From NCBI RefSeq assembly GCF_025460805.1, contig NZ_JAMXFJ010000013.1, forward strand, positions 105,728 to 169,727: DNA of 64,000 bases, written 5' to 3'. The first letter of the stretch is position 1; each line of letters opens with the position of its first letter. Shown here piece after piece: positions 45,773 to 54,750 of the stretch. Made by a program: the position numbers and the translations under genes. Source of the stretch: Microvirga sesbaniae. GTDB lineage: Bacteria; Pseudomonadota; Alphaproteobacteria; Rhizobiales; Beijerinckiaceae. The notes under the pieces were generated by a model. The model saw only the letters and a program-made list of their open reading frames with translations. It was not told where the DNA came from and did no database searches.

Positions 45773-46438
45773 ATGACGCCTTCACCTATGACTGCCCTCA
45801 CAGACGTTTTCACCGAACCCAACGACGTCGACCCGGAAACGCTCAACAATCTGGGTCCTTTGCGGCGGCTGGCTGGGCGCTGGCGCGCACGCAAGGGGGT
45901 CGACCTCAACCCGAAGGCGGACGGTCCGGAACGGCGCGTGTTCATCGAGACCATCGACTTCCAGGCGATCGATCCGCAGACCAACGGGCCGCAGTTGCTC
46001 TACGGCCTGCGCTACCACATCCACATCACGACCGAGGAGGAGGACATCACCTTCCACGATCAGGTCGGCTATTGGCTCTGGGAGCCGGCGACCGGCCTCG
46101 TCATGCAGACCATCGCTATTCCCCGCGGGCAAGTCGCCCTCGCGGCGGGCCAGACGACAGCCGATTCCGACGAGATCGTCGTGATGGCGACCCGCGGGCA
46201 GACCGGATACGGCATCTGCTCGACAACCTTTCTGGAGCAGGCGTTCCGCACGGACACCTACAAGATCACGATTACCTTCCATCCGGACGGGAGCTGGAGC
46301 TATGTGACCGATACCGAACTGCTGGTGCATGGCCGGGACACACCTTTTGCTCATCAGGACCGAAACACGCTCCATCGGGTCGGTGAGGCGAGGCCCAATC
46401 CCCTGGCGTTGATTTTAGCCAAGCGGAAGACAGGTTGA
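45773..46438 (+). CDS. Heme-binding beta-barrel (nitrobindin/FABP-like) protein
   Basis: 221 residues, no signal peptide. The start of the fold, NLGPLRRLAGRWRARKGVDL, resembles the PLxxLxGxWxG entrance of nitrobindin-type heme barrels. HDQVGYWLWEPATGLVMQTI with IPRGQVALAAG and a late MATRGQTGYGICSTTFLEQ follow the family. Function is unknown; nitrobindins bind heme and nitric oxide. AAAGG precedes the ATG at 45773 by about 8 bp; residue Met6 is an alternative start. It stands between the transposase and a repeat. Confidence 0.72.
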   Translation: MTPSPMTALTDVFTEPNDVDPETLNNLGPLRRLAGRWRARKGVDLNPKADGPERRVFIETIDFQAIDPQTNGPQLLYGLRYHIHITTEEEDITFHDQVGYWLWEPATGLVMQTIAIPRGQVALAAGQTTADSDEIVVMATRGQTGYGICSTTFLEQAFRTDTYKITITFHPDGSWSYVTDTELLVHGRDTPFAHQDRNTLHRVGEARPNPLALILAKRKTG

Positions 46439-46548
46439 GCGGAATGGCGGGGGCGGGCGTCGCTTCGTAGCGAACCTTCTCTGCACAACGGTTCAAGCTT
46501 GCGCCCCCAAACTGCTCCGCTTACGGGAGAAGCTCGGCGCCTGACCGG

Positions 46549-46582
46549 ATCGGGATGGCCGGGACGGGCCCGGCCATGACGT
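46549..46582. repeat. Type A palindromic repeat
   Basis: Arms GGATGGCCGGG (46551) and CCCGGCCATGACG (to 46582) between the heme-barrel gene and the convergent lipoprotein gene. Confidence 0.72.
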
Positions 46583-46624
46583 CGCAGGATCAGCCGCCAA
46601 GGGCGGGTCGGCTTTGCCGACCGA

Positions 46625-47209
46625 TCAGCGCGTGAGGGAGAGCGGCGCGCCGGACTTGGCGAGGACGCCGCTGAGGGACGAGGACGAGCCGCGCAGGCGC
46701 GCCGCCACCGAGCCGCCGGTCTGGTAGAGATAGACCTCCCCGTCGCGGTAGTCCCAGGCATTGACCTTGGACAGGTCCTGGTTCGAGCAGCCGGAGGCCG
46801 AGGCCCGGTAGAGGTCGAGGGCGGGCGAGCTCGACAGCTGGACCCGGCACGAGCCGCCGGAGGTCTGGACGCTCCAGTTGCCCACCATCGCGGTGCGGCT
46901 CGCGGGAGCCGCCGCGGGAGCGGGAGCCGGCGACCCGATGGTCGGCGGCGGGGGCGCGGGCGGCAGGCCGGCGATGTCCGTGCCGCTGGGGGGAGGAGCC
47001 GTCATGTCGGGCGCGAGCGGGGCGCCGGCGAGCGGCGGCAGCGGCGCCGCCTCCACGGGGCCCGACGGCACGGCCTCGACGGGCGGGACCTCGGTGATCG
47101 GCGCCGCCGCGCTGCGGCTCGGCGGCCCGCCGAGCCGGGTCGAGGAGCACGCGCCGAGCGCCAGGGCGGAGCACATCACAGCAGTCGTCAGCCAAAGAGG
47201 CTTCGTCAT
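46625..47209 (-). CDS. Omp19/Inh-like outer-membrane lipoprotein
   Basis: 194 residues. A lipobox LGAC gives lipidation of Cys21. A Pro/Ala-rich spacer of about 85 residues follows. The C-terminal domain (MVGNWSVQTSGGSCRVQLSS, then YRASASGCSNQDLSKVNAWD) matches the AprI/Inh metalloprotease-inhibitor fold, which Brucella Omp19 also has, with the conserved Cys pair and Trp residues. Probable periplasmic or outer-membrane protease inhibitor. It lies downstream of the sdh operon on the same strand; an intrinsic terminator separates them. Confidence 0.85.
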   Translation of the reverse strand: MTKPLWLTTAVMCSALALGACSSTRLGGPPSRSAAAPITEVPPVEAVPSGPVEAAPLPPLAGAPLAPDMTAPPPSGTDIAGLPPAPPPPTIGSPAPAPAAAPASRTAMVGNWSVQTSGGSCRVQLSSSPALDLYRASASGCSNQDLSKVNAWDYRDGEVYLYQTGGSVAARLRGSSSSLSGVLAKSGAPLSLTR

Positions 47210-47323
47210 CTTGGTCCTCGCATGCGTGGCCGTCTCTTCGGACGGTGTGTGCGGCCCAGGCTAGGGTAAGGAATATGAACCCAGGCCAACAGGGTTCCGG
47301 CTTCGACATATGGGATCGGCAGA

Positions 47324-47352
47324 CACAAAAAAAGGCGCTTGAGGCGCCTTTT
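47324..47352 (-). terminator. Intrinsic terminator of sdhCDAB
   Basis: Stem AAGGCGC (47332-47338) and GCGCCTT (47344-47350), loop TTGAG. On the minus strand the stem is followed by TTTTTTTGTGT. It lies 40 bp beyond the sdhB stop; the A-rich other side allows weak bidirectional action. Confidence 0.85.
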
Positions 47353-47389
47353 CGCGAAGTTGTTGCAAGGAAGCGTCATTACCGCAGCG

Positions 47390-48172
47390 TCATACGACCC
47401 GCGCAATCATCATCTTCTTGACCTCGGCGATGGCCTTGGCCGGGTTCAGGCCCTTGGGGCAGGTATTGGCGCAGTTCATGATCGTGTGGCAGCGATAGAG
47501 CCGGAACGGATCGTGCAGGTTGTCGAGCCGGTCGCCGGTGTTCTCGTCGCGGCTGTCGATCAGCCAGCGATAGGCCTGGAGCAGGGCCGCCGGCCCCAGA
47601 AACCGGTCGCCGTTCCACCAGTAGCTCGGGCAGGAAGTGGTGCAGCAGGCGCAGAGAATGCACTCGTAGAGCCCGTCGAGCTTGGAGCGCTCCTCCGGCG
47701 TCTGGCGCCACTCGGTCTCGGGCGCGGGCGTCTCGGTCTGGAGCCAGGGCTCGACCGAGGCGTGCTGGGCGAAGAAGCTCGTCAGGTCAGGCACCAGATC
47801 CTTGAGGACCGGCATGTGCGGCAGCGGGTAGATCTTGATGGAGCCCGACCCGCAATCGTCGATGCCGAGCGTACAGGCGAGCGTGTTGCCGCCCATGATG
47901 TTCATGGCGCAGGAGCCGCAGATGCCCTCGCGGCACGAGCGGCGGAAGACCAGGGTCGAATCGACGTTGTTCTTGATCCACAGAAGCGCGTCGAGAACCA
48001 TGGGGCCGCAATCGTCCCGGTCGACGTAATAGGTGTCGATGCGCGGGTTCTGCCCATCGTCCGGGTTCCAGCGGTAGATGCGGAATTCCTGGACGTTCGA
48101 AGCCCCTTCCGGCTTCGGCCAGGTCTTGCCTTCGGTGTACTTGGAGTTCTTGGGAAGCGTGAACTGAGCCAT
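47390..48172 (-). CDS. sdhB: Succinate dehydrogenase iron-sulfur subunit
   Basis: 260 residues. Electron transfer from FAD to quinone through three clusters: [2Fe-2S] [12 protein letters not shown], [4Fe-4S] [15 protein letters not shown] and [3Fe-4S] [15 protein letters not shown]. It starts with [20 protein letters not shown]. Last gene of sdhCDAB. Confidence 0.98.
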   Translation of the reverse strand: MAQFTLPKNSKYTEGKTWPKPEGASNVQEFRIYRWNPDDGQNPRIDTYYVDRDDCGPMVLDALLWIKNNVDSTLVFRRSCREGICGSCAMNIMGGNTLACTLGIDDCGSGSIKIYPLPHMPVLKDLVPDLTSFFAQHASVEPWLQTETPAPETEWRQTPEERSKLDGLYECILCACCTTSCPSYWWNGDRFLGPAALLQAYRWLIDSRDENTGDRLDNLHDPFRLYRCHTIMNCANTCPKGLNPAKAIAEVKKMMIARVV

Positions 48173-48186
48173 CGTTTTCGTCTTCC

Positions 48187-50010
48187 TTAGTACACGCGAG
48201 CCTTCGGCTCGATGTACTGGATGTCGTTCGACATGGTGTAGGTGTGCACCGGGCGGTAATCGAGGGTCACCGTGTGCGAGGTGTCATCGAGCCAGGCGAG
48301 CGTGTGCTTCATCCAGTTCTTGTCGTCGCGCTCGGTGAAGTCCTCGCGGGCGTGGGCGCCACGGGATTCCTCGCGGTTGGCCGCGCCCTCCATGGTGACG
48401 ACCGCCTGGCCGATCAGGTTGTCGAACTCCAGGGTTTCGAGGAGATCGGTGTTCCAGATCAGGGAGCGGTCCGTGACCTTGATGTCGGCGGCCGCGTTCC
48501 AGACGTCGTGGATGAGCTTGCGGCCCTCTTCCAGAACCTCGCCGGTGCGGAACACCGCGCAGTTGTTCTGCATGGTCTTCTGCATCTGGAGACGCAGATC
48601 CGCCGTCGAGGTCGAGCCGTTGGCGTAGCGGAACTTGTCGAGCCGCGAGAGGGCGAGCTCGTCGGCGTTCCTGGGCAGGTCCGCGTGGCGGGCTTTCGGC
48701 TCCAGGATCTCGGCGCAGCGAAGCCCCGCCGCGCGGCCGAACACCACGAGGTCGATCAGGGAGTTGGAGCCGAGGCGGTTCGCCCCGTGCACGGACACGC
48801 AGGCCGCTTCGCCCAGCGCCATCAGGCCCGGCACCACCGTGTCCGGGTTGCCGTTCTTCAGGGTGAGCACCTCACCGTGATAGTTCGTCGGGATGCCGCC
48901 CATGTTGTAGTGGACGGTCGGCAGGACCGGGATCGGCTCCTTGGTGACGTCCACGCCCGCGAAGATCTTGGCGCTCTCCGAGATGCCCGGCAGGCGCTCG
49001 TGCAGGATCTTGGGGTCGAGGTGGTCGAGATGGAGATAGATGTGGTCCTTGTTCTTGCCGACGCCGCGGCCGGCGCGGATCTCCATGGTCATGGCGCGCG
49101 AGACCACGTCACGGGAGGCGAGGTCCTTGGCGGAGGGCGCATAGCGTTCCATGAAGCGCTCGCCTTCCGAATTGGTGAGGTACCCGCCTTCGCCGCGCGC
49201 GCCCTCGGTGATGAGGCAGCCCGAACCGTAGATGCCGGTCGGATGGAACTGCACGAACTCCATGTCCTGCAGCGGCAGGCCGGCGCGCAGCACCATGGCG
49301 TTGCCGTCGCCCGTGCAGGTATGGGCCGAGGTGGCGGAGAAATAGGCGCGTCCGTAGCCGCCCGTGGCCAGGATCGTCATGTGGGCGCGGAAGCGGTGGA
49401 TCTCGCCGGTGGACTGGTTGAGAGCCACGACGCCGACGCAGCGGCCGTCGGAATCCATCATCAGGTCGAGGGCGAAGTACTCGATGAAGAAGTTGGTCTG
49501 GTTCTTCACCGCCTGGCCGTAGAGGGTGTGCAGGATCGCGTGCCCCGTGCGGTCGGCGGCCGCGCAGGTGCGCTGCGCCGTGCCCTTGCCGAAATCGGTC
49601 GTCATGCCGCCGAAGGGGCGCTGGTAGATCTTGCCCTCGGCCGTGCGCGAGAAGGGAACGCCCCAGTGCTCGAGCTCGTAGACCGCCGCAGGCGCGTTGC
49701 GCACGAGGTACTCGATGGCGTCCTGATCGCCGAGCCAGTCCGAGCCCTTGACGGTGTCGTACATGTGCCAGCGCCAGTCGTCCGGCCCCATGTTGCCCAG
49801 CGACGCCGAGATGCCGCCCTGGGCGGCCACCGTGTGCGAGCGGGTCGGGAACACCTTGGTGATGCAGGCGGTGCGCAGGCCGGCCTGCGAGCAGCCGACG
49901 GTGGCGCGCAGGCCCGCGCCGCCCGCGCCCACGATCACCACGTCGAAGGTGTGGTCGATGACGGTATAGGCCTTGCCGTTGACGGCGGCGCCGTTCGTTG
50001 CTTGAGCCAT
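48187..50010 (-). CDS. sdhA: Succinate dehydrogenase flavoprotein subunit
   Basis: 607 residues from the ATG at 50010 ([20 protein letters not shown]), with AAGGAA upstream. FAD-binding [15 protein letters not shown] and the covalent FAD region [11 protein letters not shown] are visible. Oxidises succinate to fumarate. The long in-frame extension upstream runs antisense into sdhD/sdhC and is not real. sdhB lies 14 bp downstream. Confidence 0.98.
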   Translation of the reverse strand: MAQATNGAAVNGKAYTVIDHTFDVVIVGAGGAGLRATVGCSQAGLRTACITKVFPTRSHTVAAQGGISASLGNMGPDDWRWHMYDTVKGSDWLGDQDAIEYLVRNAPAAVYELEHWGVPFSRTAEGKIYQRPFGGMTTDFGKGTAQRTCAAADRTGHAILHTLYGQAVKNQTNFFIEYFALDLMMDSDGRCVGVVALNQSTGEIHRFRAHMTILATGGYGRAYFSATSAHTCTGDGNAMVLRAGLPLQDMEFVQFHPTGIYGSGCLITEGARGEGGYLTNSEGERFMERYAPSAKDLASRDVVSRAMTMEIRAGRGVGKNKDHIYLHLDHLDPKILHERLPGISESAKIFAGVDVTKEPIPVLPTVHYNMGGIPTNYHGEVLTLKNGNPDTVVPGLMALGEAACVSVHGANRLGSNSLIDLVVFGRAAGLRCAEILEPKARHADLPRNADELALSRLDKFRYANGSTSTADLRLQMQKTMQNNCAVFRTGEVLEEGRKLIHDVWNAAADIKVTDRSLIWNTDLLETLEFDNLIGQAVVTMEGAANREESRGAHAREDFTERDDKNWMKHTLAWLDDTSHTVTLDYRPVHTYTMSNDIQYIEPKARVY

Positions 50011-50021
50011 GGGAGAATTCC

Positions 50022-50441
50022 TTAAGCGAGGATGCGGCCGAGGCTGACCTTGAGGATGGCGTAGAGGCACGCCACCGCGATGATCACGGCGTAGAAATTG
50101 TTGGCGATGACGGCGGCGATCTTCTGGCCCTTGTGGTGGACATAGTCCTCGATGACGATCTGCATGCCGAGCCGCATGTGGTTCGTGACCGAGATCACCG
50201 CGAGGATCAGGATGATCGCGACCAGCGGATGCGAGATGACGGCGATCGCCTCCTGGTAGGACGGCGAGGCGGCGAGCGCCGCCACGATGATCACGAAGGA
50301 GATGATCAGGGGAACGTTCGACACCGCCGTGACGCGGTGGATCCACCAATGCTCCACCCCGTGCCCGGAGGCGCCGAGGCCCTTCACGCGGGCGAGCGGT
50401 GTGCGCATGGAAACGCGGGTATCAGCCCTGTTGTCGGCCAT
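50022..50441 (-). CDS. sdhD: Succinate dehydrogenase membrane anchor subunit
   Basis: 139 residues from the ATG at 50441. Three membrane helices; [20 protein letters not shown] and [20 protein letters not shown], with the heme-region His, identify the hydrophobic anchor. It lies between sdhC (11 bp gap) and sdhA (11 bp gap). Confidence 0.94.
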   Translation of the reverse strand: MADNRADTRVSMRTPLARVKGLGASGHGVEHWWIHRVTAVSNVPLIISFVIIVAALAASPSYQEAIAVISHPLVAIILILAVISVTNHMRLGMQIVIEDYVHHKGQKIAAVIANNFYAVIIAVACLYAILKVSLGRILA

Positions 50442-50452
50442 GAACCTGCTCC

Positions 50453-50848
50453 TTAGAAAGCGATGAAGGCGACGATCCAGATCGCCAGGGTGAGGGCGAC
50501 CGAGCCGACGAGGGTGAAGCGGGCCATGTTGATGCGCTGGGCCGGTTCCATGCCGTGGCCGAAATCCCACACCAGGTGGCGTACGCCGCCCAGCATGTGA
50601 TGCATGAGGATCCAGGTGTAGACGAACAGGATCAGGTACCCGAGGGGCGAGCCGAAGAACCATTGCACGGCGTCGAACGCGGAGGGCCCGGAGGCGAGCG
50701 CCACGAGCCAGATGGCGAACAGCGCGATGCCGCCGTAGAGGGCGACGCCCGTGATGCGGTGGGCGACGGACATCGCCATCGTCCAGCTCCACCGGTAGAT
50801 CTGAAGATGCGGGGACAGGGGCCGCGGGGCCACTTTCGCCTCAGCCAT
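50453..50848 (-). CDS. sdhC: Succinate dehydrogenase cytochrome b556 subunit
   Basis: 131 residues from the ATG at 50848, with AGGAG upstream. RPLSPHLQIYRWSWTMAMSV followed by AHRITGVALYGG is the family signature, and HHMLGGVRHLVWD contains the heme-binding His. First gene of sdhCDAB; the intergenic region to the divergent LysR gene should hold the promoter. Confidence 0.95.
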   Translation of the reverse strand: MAEAKVAPRPLSPHLQIYRWSWTMAMSVAHRITGVALYGGIALFAIWLVALASGPSAFDAVQWFFGSPLGYLILFVYTWILMHHMLGGVRHLVWDFGHGMEPAQRINMARFTLVGSVALTLAIWIVAFIAF

Positions 50849-51021
50849 GGTGTTCACTCCTGATCGGCGACGTCGGCCGCCCGTAGTTTGGAACGGTTCG
50901 TAACGGAAGCGCGGCAACACCGCAATGCACCTTCTGCCGAACCCTCGGCAACCGGCACACTTCGTCAGCCGCGAAGTTTGCTCCACGCTCGCTTATCGCA
51001 CAATTTTTAATTATTCTTATC

Positions 51022-51044
51022 TCCCTTCGCGATTGACGAAGGGA
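51022..51044. promoter_or_regulatory. Hairpin covering the LysR ribosome-binding site
   Basis: TCCCTTCG (51022-51029) and CGAAGGGA (51037-51044) pair over a 7-nt loop, immediately before the LysR ATG at 51049. The right arm contains the only good ribosome-binding site (GAAGGGA), so the structure could sequester it. Confidence 0.55.
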
Positions 51045-51048
51045 ACCT

Positions 51049-51936
51049 ATGCAATTCGATCTGACAGATCTGAGCCTCTTCCGCCACGTGGTCGAGGCGG
51101 GCAGCATCACCCACGGGGCCGAACGGGCCCATCTGGCGCTGGCGGCGGCGAGCACCCGCATCCGCAACATGGAAAAGTCCCTCGGCGCCCCCCTGCTCCT
51201 GCGGACCCGCGCGGGCGTGACCCCGACGCCCGCCGGCCGGACCCTGCTTCAACATGCCCGCGCCCTCCTCGCCCAGGCCGAGCGCCTGCGGGAGGATCTG
51301 GGCTCCTACACGGGCGGATTGAGCGGACAGATCCGGATCCTCTCCAACACCAATGCCCTCACGGAGTTCCTGCCCGAGGCCCTTGGCGCTTTCCTGGCCG
51401 AGCACCCGCAGGTCTCCATCGACCTGGAGGAGCGCCTCAGCGACGAGATCGTCGGGCTGATCGCGGAGGGCGTCGGGGATCTCGGCATCGTGGCCGGCAC
51501 CGTCGATACGGGCCGGCTGGAGACCTACCCGTTCCGCAGCGACCGCTTCGTGCTCGTGGTGCCGAAGGGCCATCCGCTGGCCGCCCGGGCCAGCATCCCC
51601 TTCGCCGAAGTGCTCGAGCACGATTTCGTCGGCCTCGACCGGGCAAGCGCTCTCCAGCGCTTCCTCGCCGGCAAGGCGACGCGGATCGGCAAGCCGATCC
51701 GCCTGCGGGTGCAGCTGAGGAGCTTCGACGCCGTCTGCCGCATGGTGGAGGCCGGCGTGGGCCTGGGCATCGTGCCCGAGACCACCGCCCGCCGCGCCGC
51801 CCGCACCATGGCCATCATCCCGGTCGAACTGGACGACGCCTGGGCGGCCCGCGACCTCACCCTGTGCATCAGGTCCTTGCAGGATCTGCCGCCCTCGGCC
51901 CGGCAGCTGGTGGAACATCTGCGCCGGGATGCCTGA
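51049..51936 (+). CDS. LysR family transcriptional regulator
   Basis: 295 residues. N-terminal winged HTH (LTDLSLFRHVVEAGSITHGA followed by ERAHLALAAASTRIRNMEKS) and the LysR substrate-binding domain (ILSNTNALTEFLPEALGAFL). Divergent from sdhC, so a role in sdh control is possible but unproven; no LysR box (T-N11-A) was verified. Inducer unknown. Confidence 0.9.
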   Translation: MQFDLTDLSLFRHVVEAGSITHGAERAHLALAAASTRIRNMEKSLGAPLLLRTRAGVTPTPAGRTLLQHARALLAQAERLREDLGSYTGGLSGQIRILSNTNALTEFLPEALGAFLAEHPQVSIDLEERLSDEIVGLIAEGVGDLGIVAGTVDTGRLETYPFRSDRFVLVVPKGHPLAARASIPFAEVLEHDFVGLDRASALQRFLAGKATRIGKPIRLRVQLRSFDAVCRMVEAGVGLGIVPETTARRAARTMAIIPVELDDAWAARDLTLCIRSLQDLPPSARQLVEHLRRDA

Positions 51937-52049
51937 TCCGCGTCCCGGCCGCCCTCACAACCCCGTGAACAGGGAATGATTCTGCGCCTGAAGCGTCTTT
52001 ACGCCCGTCCGCCCGAACAGCACGGCAGGACACCAGCAAGGAGGAAGCA

Positions 52050-52724
52050 ATGCAGGGATTGGACCGCCTATCGCTTATCGCCGCCGTCGGCCTCGTGGCC
52101 CTCGCCCCCCTGGGCGGCGCGCAGGCCCAGAGCGTCCAGGACACCACGTTCTTCGTGACCAGCGTCGGTTCCGGCAAGGGCGCGGATCTCGGCGGGCTCG
52201 AAGGGGCGGACCGGCACTGCCAGACTCTGGCGGAGGCCGCCGGCATTCGCGGCAAGATCTGGCGGGCCTATCTCTCGACACAGGCGACGGGGGGCGCGAC
52301 GGCCACCCATGCGAAGGACCGCATCGGACGCGGACCGTGGCAGAACGCCAAGGGCGTGGTGATCGCCAAGGACGTGGCCGACCTGCACGGGACCGGCAAC
52401 AACCTGACCAAGCAGACGGCGCTGACCGAGAAGGGCGAGCCGGTGAAGGGCCGCGGCGACCAGCCCAACGAGCACGACATGCTCACCGGCTCGCAGCCCG
52501 ACGGCACCGCCTTCGCGGGCAGCCAGGACATGACCTGCGGCAACTGGACGAGGAGCGGCGCGGAGGGAGCGGCCATGCTCGGACATCACGACCGCACGGG
52601 CCTCGACGAGTCGCCCCCGGCCAAGTCCTGGAACTCGTCCCACGCCTCCCGCGGCGGGTGCAGCCAGGACGCCCTGAAGGGCACCGGCGGCGCCGGCCTG
52701 TTCTACTGCTTCGCGGCGAACTGA
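52050..52724 (+). CDS. Secreted lectin-like protein (unknown function)
   Basis: 224 residues with a signal peptide (LSLIAAVGLVALAPLGGAQAQ). The mature part has the C-type-lectin-like look of a secreted family common in Methylobacteriaceae: GLEGADRHCQTLAEAAG, IGRGPWQNAKGVVIAKDV, EHDMLTGSQPDGTAF, MTCGNWTRSGAEGAAMLGHH and SWNSSHASRGGCSQDALK. Five Cys are visible, four in the mature part likely paired. No catalytic residues are evident. GAGGAAG lies upstream of the ATG. Function not assigned. Confidence 0.7.
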   Translation: MQGLDRLSLIAAVGLVALAPLGGAQAQSVQDTTFFVTSVGSGKGADLGGLEGADRHCQTLAEAAGIRGKIWRAYLSTQATGGATATHAKDRIGRGPWQNAKGVVIAKDVADLHGTGNNLTKQTALTEKGEPVKGRGDQPNEHDMLTGSQPDGTAFAGSQDMTCGNWTRSGAEGAAMLGHHDRTGLDESPPAKSWNSSHASRGGCSQDALKGTGGAGLFYCFAAN

Positions 52725-52763
52725 TCCGCGCCCGCCTCGGGAGCGGCGCCGCGTCCGAGGCGG

Positions 52764-53666
52764 TCAGGCGGCGAAATCCACCGCCGGCATGGTCAGACCA
52801 CGCCTCAGGCAGGCGGCCTCGAGCGTGTTGCGCAACAGGCACGCGATGGTCATGGGGCCGACCCCGCCGGGCACCGGCGTGATGGCGGAGGCGACCTTTG
52901 CGGCCTCCGCGTAGGCCACATCGCCGACCACCTTGGTCTTGCCCTCGCCGGCGGCCGGGTTCGGCACCCGGTTGATGCCCACATCGATCACGATGGCGCC
53001 GGGCTTGACCCAGTCGCCGCGCACCATCTCTGGCCGCCCCACGGCCGCCACGAGAAGATCGGCGCCGCGGCACACGGCGGCCAGGTCGCGGGTCTTCGAA
53101 TGGGCCACGGTCACCGTGCAGCTCTGGGCGACGAGGAGCTGCGCCATGGGCTTGCCGACGATGTTGGAGCGCCCGACCACCACCGCGTTGAGGCCGGACA
53201 GGTCCCGCCGCACCGATTGCGCGAGCAGGAGGCACCCGAGCGGCGTGCAGGAGACCAGGCCCGGCACGCCGGTCATCAGCCGGCCGGCATTGACCGGATG
53301 GAAGCCGTCCACGTCCTTGGCCGGATCGATGGCCTCGATCACCTTCTGGGCATCGATCTGCCGGGGCAGCGGCAACTGCACGAGAATGCCGTCCACCGCC
53401 GGGTCGGCGTTGAGCCGGGCGACGAGGTCGAGGAGCTCCGCCTCGCCGGTGGAGGCCGGAAGCTTGTGCTCGAAGGAGCGCATGCCGACCTCGACGGTCT
53501 GGCGCGCCTTGTTCTTCACGTAGAGCTGGCTCGCCGGATCCTCGCCGACGATCACCACGGCGAGCCCGGGGACGACGCCCCGGCCGGCCAGATCCCTGAC
53601 GGCCCCGGCGATGCGGCCGCGCAATCCCTCGGCATAGGCTTTTCCGTCGATGATCGTGGCGCTCAT
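52764..53666 (-). CDS. folD: Methylenetetrahydrofolate dehydrogenase/cyclohydrolase
   Basis: 300 residues. Bifunctional FolD: interconverts 5,10-methylene-, methenyl- and 10-formyl-tetrahydrofolate. [11 protein letters not shown] contains the catalytic Lys, and [16 protein letters not shown] and [14 protein letters not shown] are signatures. Downstream partner of the DUF167 gene, with an ATGA overlap at 53663-53666. Confidence 0.96.
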   Translation of the reverse strand: MSATIIDGKAYAEGLRGRIAGAVRDLAGRGVVPGLAVVIVGEDPASQLYVKNKARQTVEVGMRSFEHKLPASTGEAELLDLVARLNADPAVDGILVQLPLPRQIDAQKVIEAIDPAKDVDGFHPVNAGRLMTGVPGLVSCTPLGCLLLAQSVRRDLSGLNAVVVGRSNIVGKPMAQLLVAQSCTVTVAHSKTRDLAAVCRGADLLVAAVGRPEMVRGDWVKPGAIVIDVGINRVPNPAAGEGKTKVVGDVAYAEAAKVASAITPVPGGVGPMTIACLLRNTLEAACLRRGLTMPAVDFAA

Positions 53667-53980
53667 GGGATGTCCCGTCCTGTCAATGCGGCGAGAGCGG
53701 CGGAAAGCTCCTCCCCCTGGCCTGAAATGAGAAACGTCTTCAACCGCGCCGTGGCGCCCGTCTCGAGACTCACCGCCGAGGCCGGGACCTTGAGCGTCCT
53801 GGCGAGGAGGCGCCGGACGCCCTCGTTCGCGGCCCCGTCCTCCGGCACCGCCCTGACCCGGACCTTCAGCACCGTCCGGCCGTCCGACAGGCGCTCGACC
53901 CCGTCGAGCGAGTCCCGCCCGCCCCGGGGCGTCACCCGCACCCGGACCTCGAGGCCGCCGGGGCGGAGGCTCCAGGCCAA
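53663..53980 (-). CDS. DUF167 (YggU) family protein
   Basis: 105 residues from a TTG at 53980, preceded by AAGGGGGG; no ATG is suitable. The family motif [20 protein letters not shown] and [16 protein letters not shown] end are typical of YggU/DUF167. Function unknown, nearly universal. It overlaps folD by 4 bp and is separated from yggT by a repeat pair, giving the conserved yggT-yggU order. Confidence 0.86.
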   Translation of the reverse strand: MAWSLRPGGLEVRVRVTPRGGRDSLDGVERLSDGRTVLKVRVRAVPEDGAANEGVRRLLARTLKVPASAVSLETGATARLKTFLISGQGEELSAALAALTGRDIP

Positions 53981-53996
53981 GGCCCCGCCCCCCTTA

Positions 53997-54112
53997 AAGC
54001 ATCGGACCCAAAAGTGGACTTGCACTTTTGGGATCCATCCGATGCTTTCTTCTTGAATGAGAGCATCGGTCAGAACGGAAAACCGGGTCCACTTTTCCGT
54101 CCGATGCTCTAG
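53997..54112. repeat. Two type B palindromic repeats between yggT and DUF167
   Basis: First unit: AGCATCGGACCC ... CCATCCGATGCTT with inner CAAAAGTGGACTTGCACTTTTG, the same core as at 16717-16765. Second unit: GAGCATCGGTCAG ... CTGTCCGATGCTC-like with GGAAAACCGGGTCCACTTTTCC. The second runs into the yggT stop. Confidence 0.8.
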
Positions 54113-54399
54113 AAGGCGATCGGCATCAGGTAATCGACGATCAGGTTCTGGATGAAGATGATCAGCAGGATCAGGAGGATGGGCGAGATGTCGACCCCGC
54201 CCAGATTGGGCAGGATGCTCCGGATCGGCCGCAGGACCGGCTCGGTCACCGCGTCGAGGAAGCTCCAGATCGAGCGGACGAAATCGTTGCGGGTGTTGAC
54301 CACGTTGAAGGCCACGAGCCAGCTCAGGATCGCCGAGGCGACGATGAGGTAGGTATAGAGCTGCAGGGCCAGCAGAATGACGTTGAGGAGGGCGCGCAT
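54109..54399 (-). CDS. YggT family membrane protein
   Basis: 96 residues. Two hydrophobic stretches ([20 protein letters not shown] and [20 protein letters not shown]) with the family motif [20 protein letters not shown] between them. YggT proteins are small inner-membrane proteins implicated in osmotic or envelope homeostasis, function unclear. It is upstream of DUF167 on the same strand. Confidence 0.9.
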   Translation of the reverse strand: MRALLNVILLALQLYTYLIVASAILSWLVAFNVVNTRNDFVRSIWSFLDAVTEPVLRPIRSILPNLGGVDISPILLILLIIFIQNLIVDYLMPIAF

Positions 54400-54581
54400 G
54401 GGAAACCTGTCGGGGATCGGCGTTGCTCATGTAGCGACTGAAGCGGGGCTGAACAACCCATAACCATTCCGGCCGGTCGGCTCCTCCCGTCCGGAGGCGG
54501 TCTCGACGTCTCAACCGGCCGATTGACAGATCAAAGCCGGCAGGCCTAAAACCTCCGCTACTTGGCTCGATTCAACCGGCC

Positions 54582-54659
<78 letters not shown>

Positions 54660-54750
54660 CTCTCCCTAAACGGTTGGTAAATCGAGAAATCTTGGGAATT
54701 CAAAGCGCTTCCGCCTCGATGTGGTCCACAGATCTGGTACACATTAGGGT

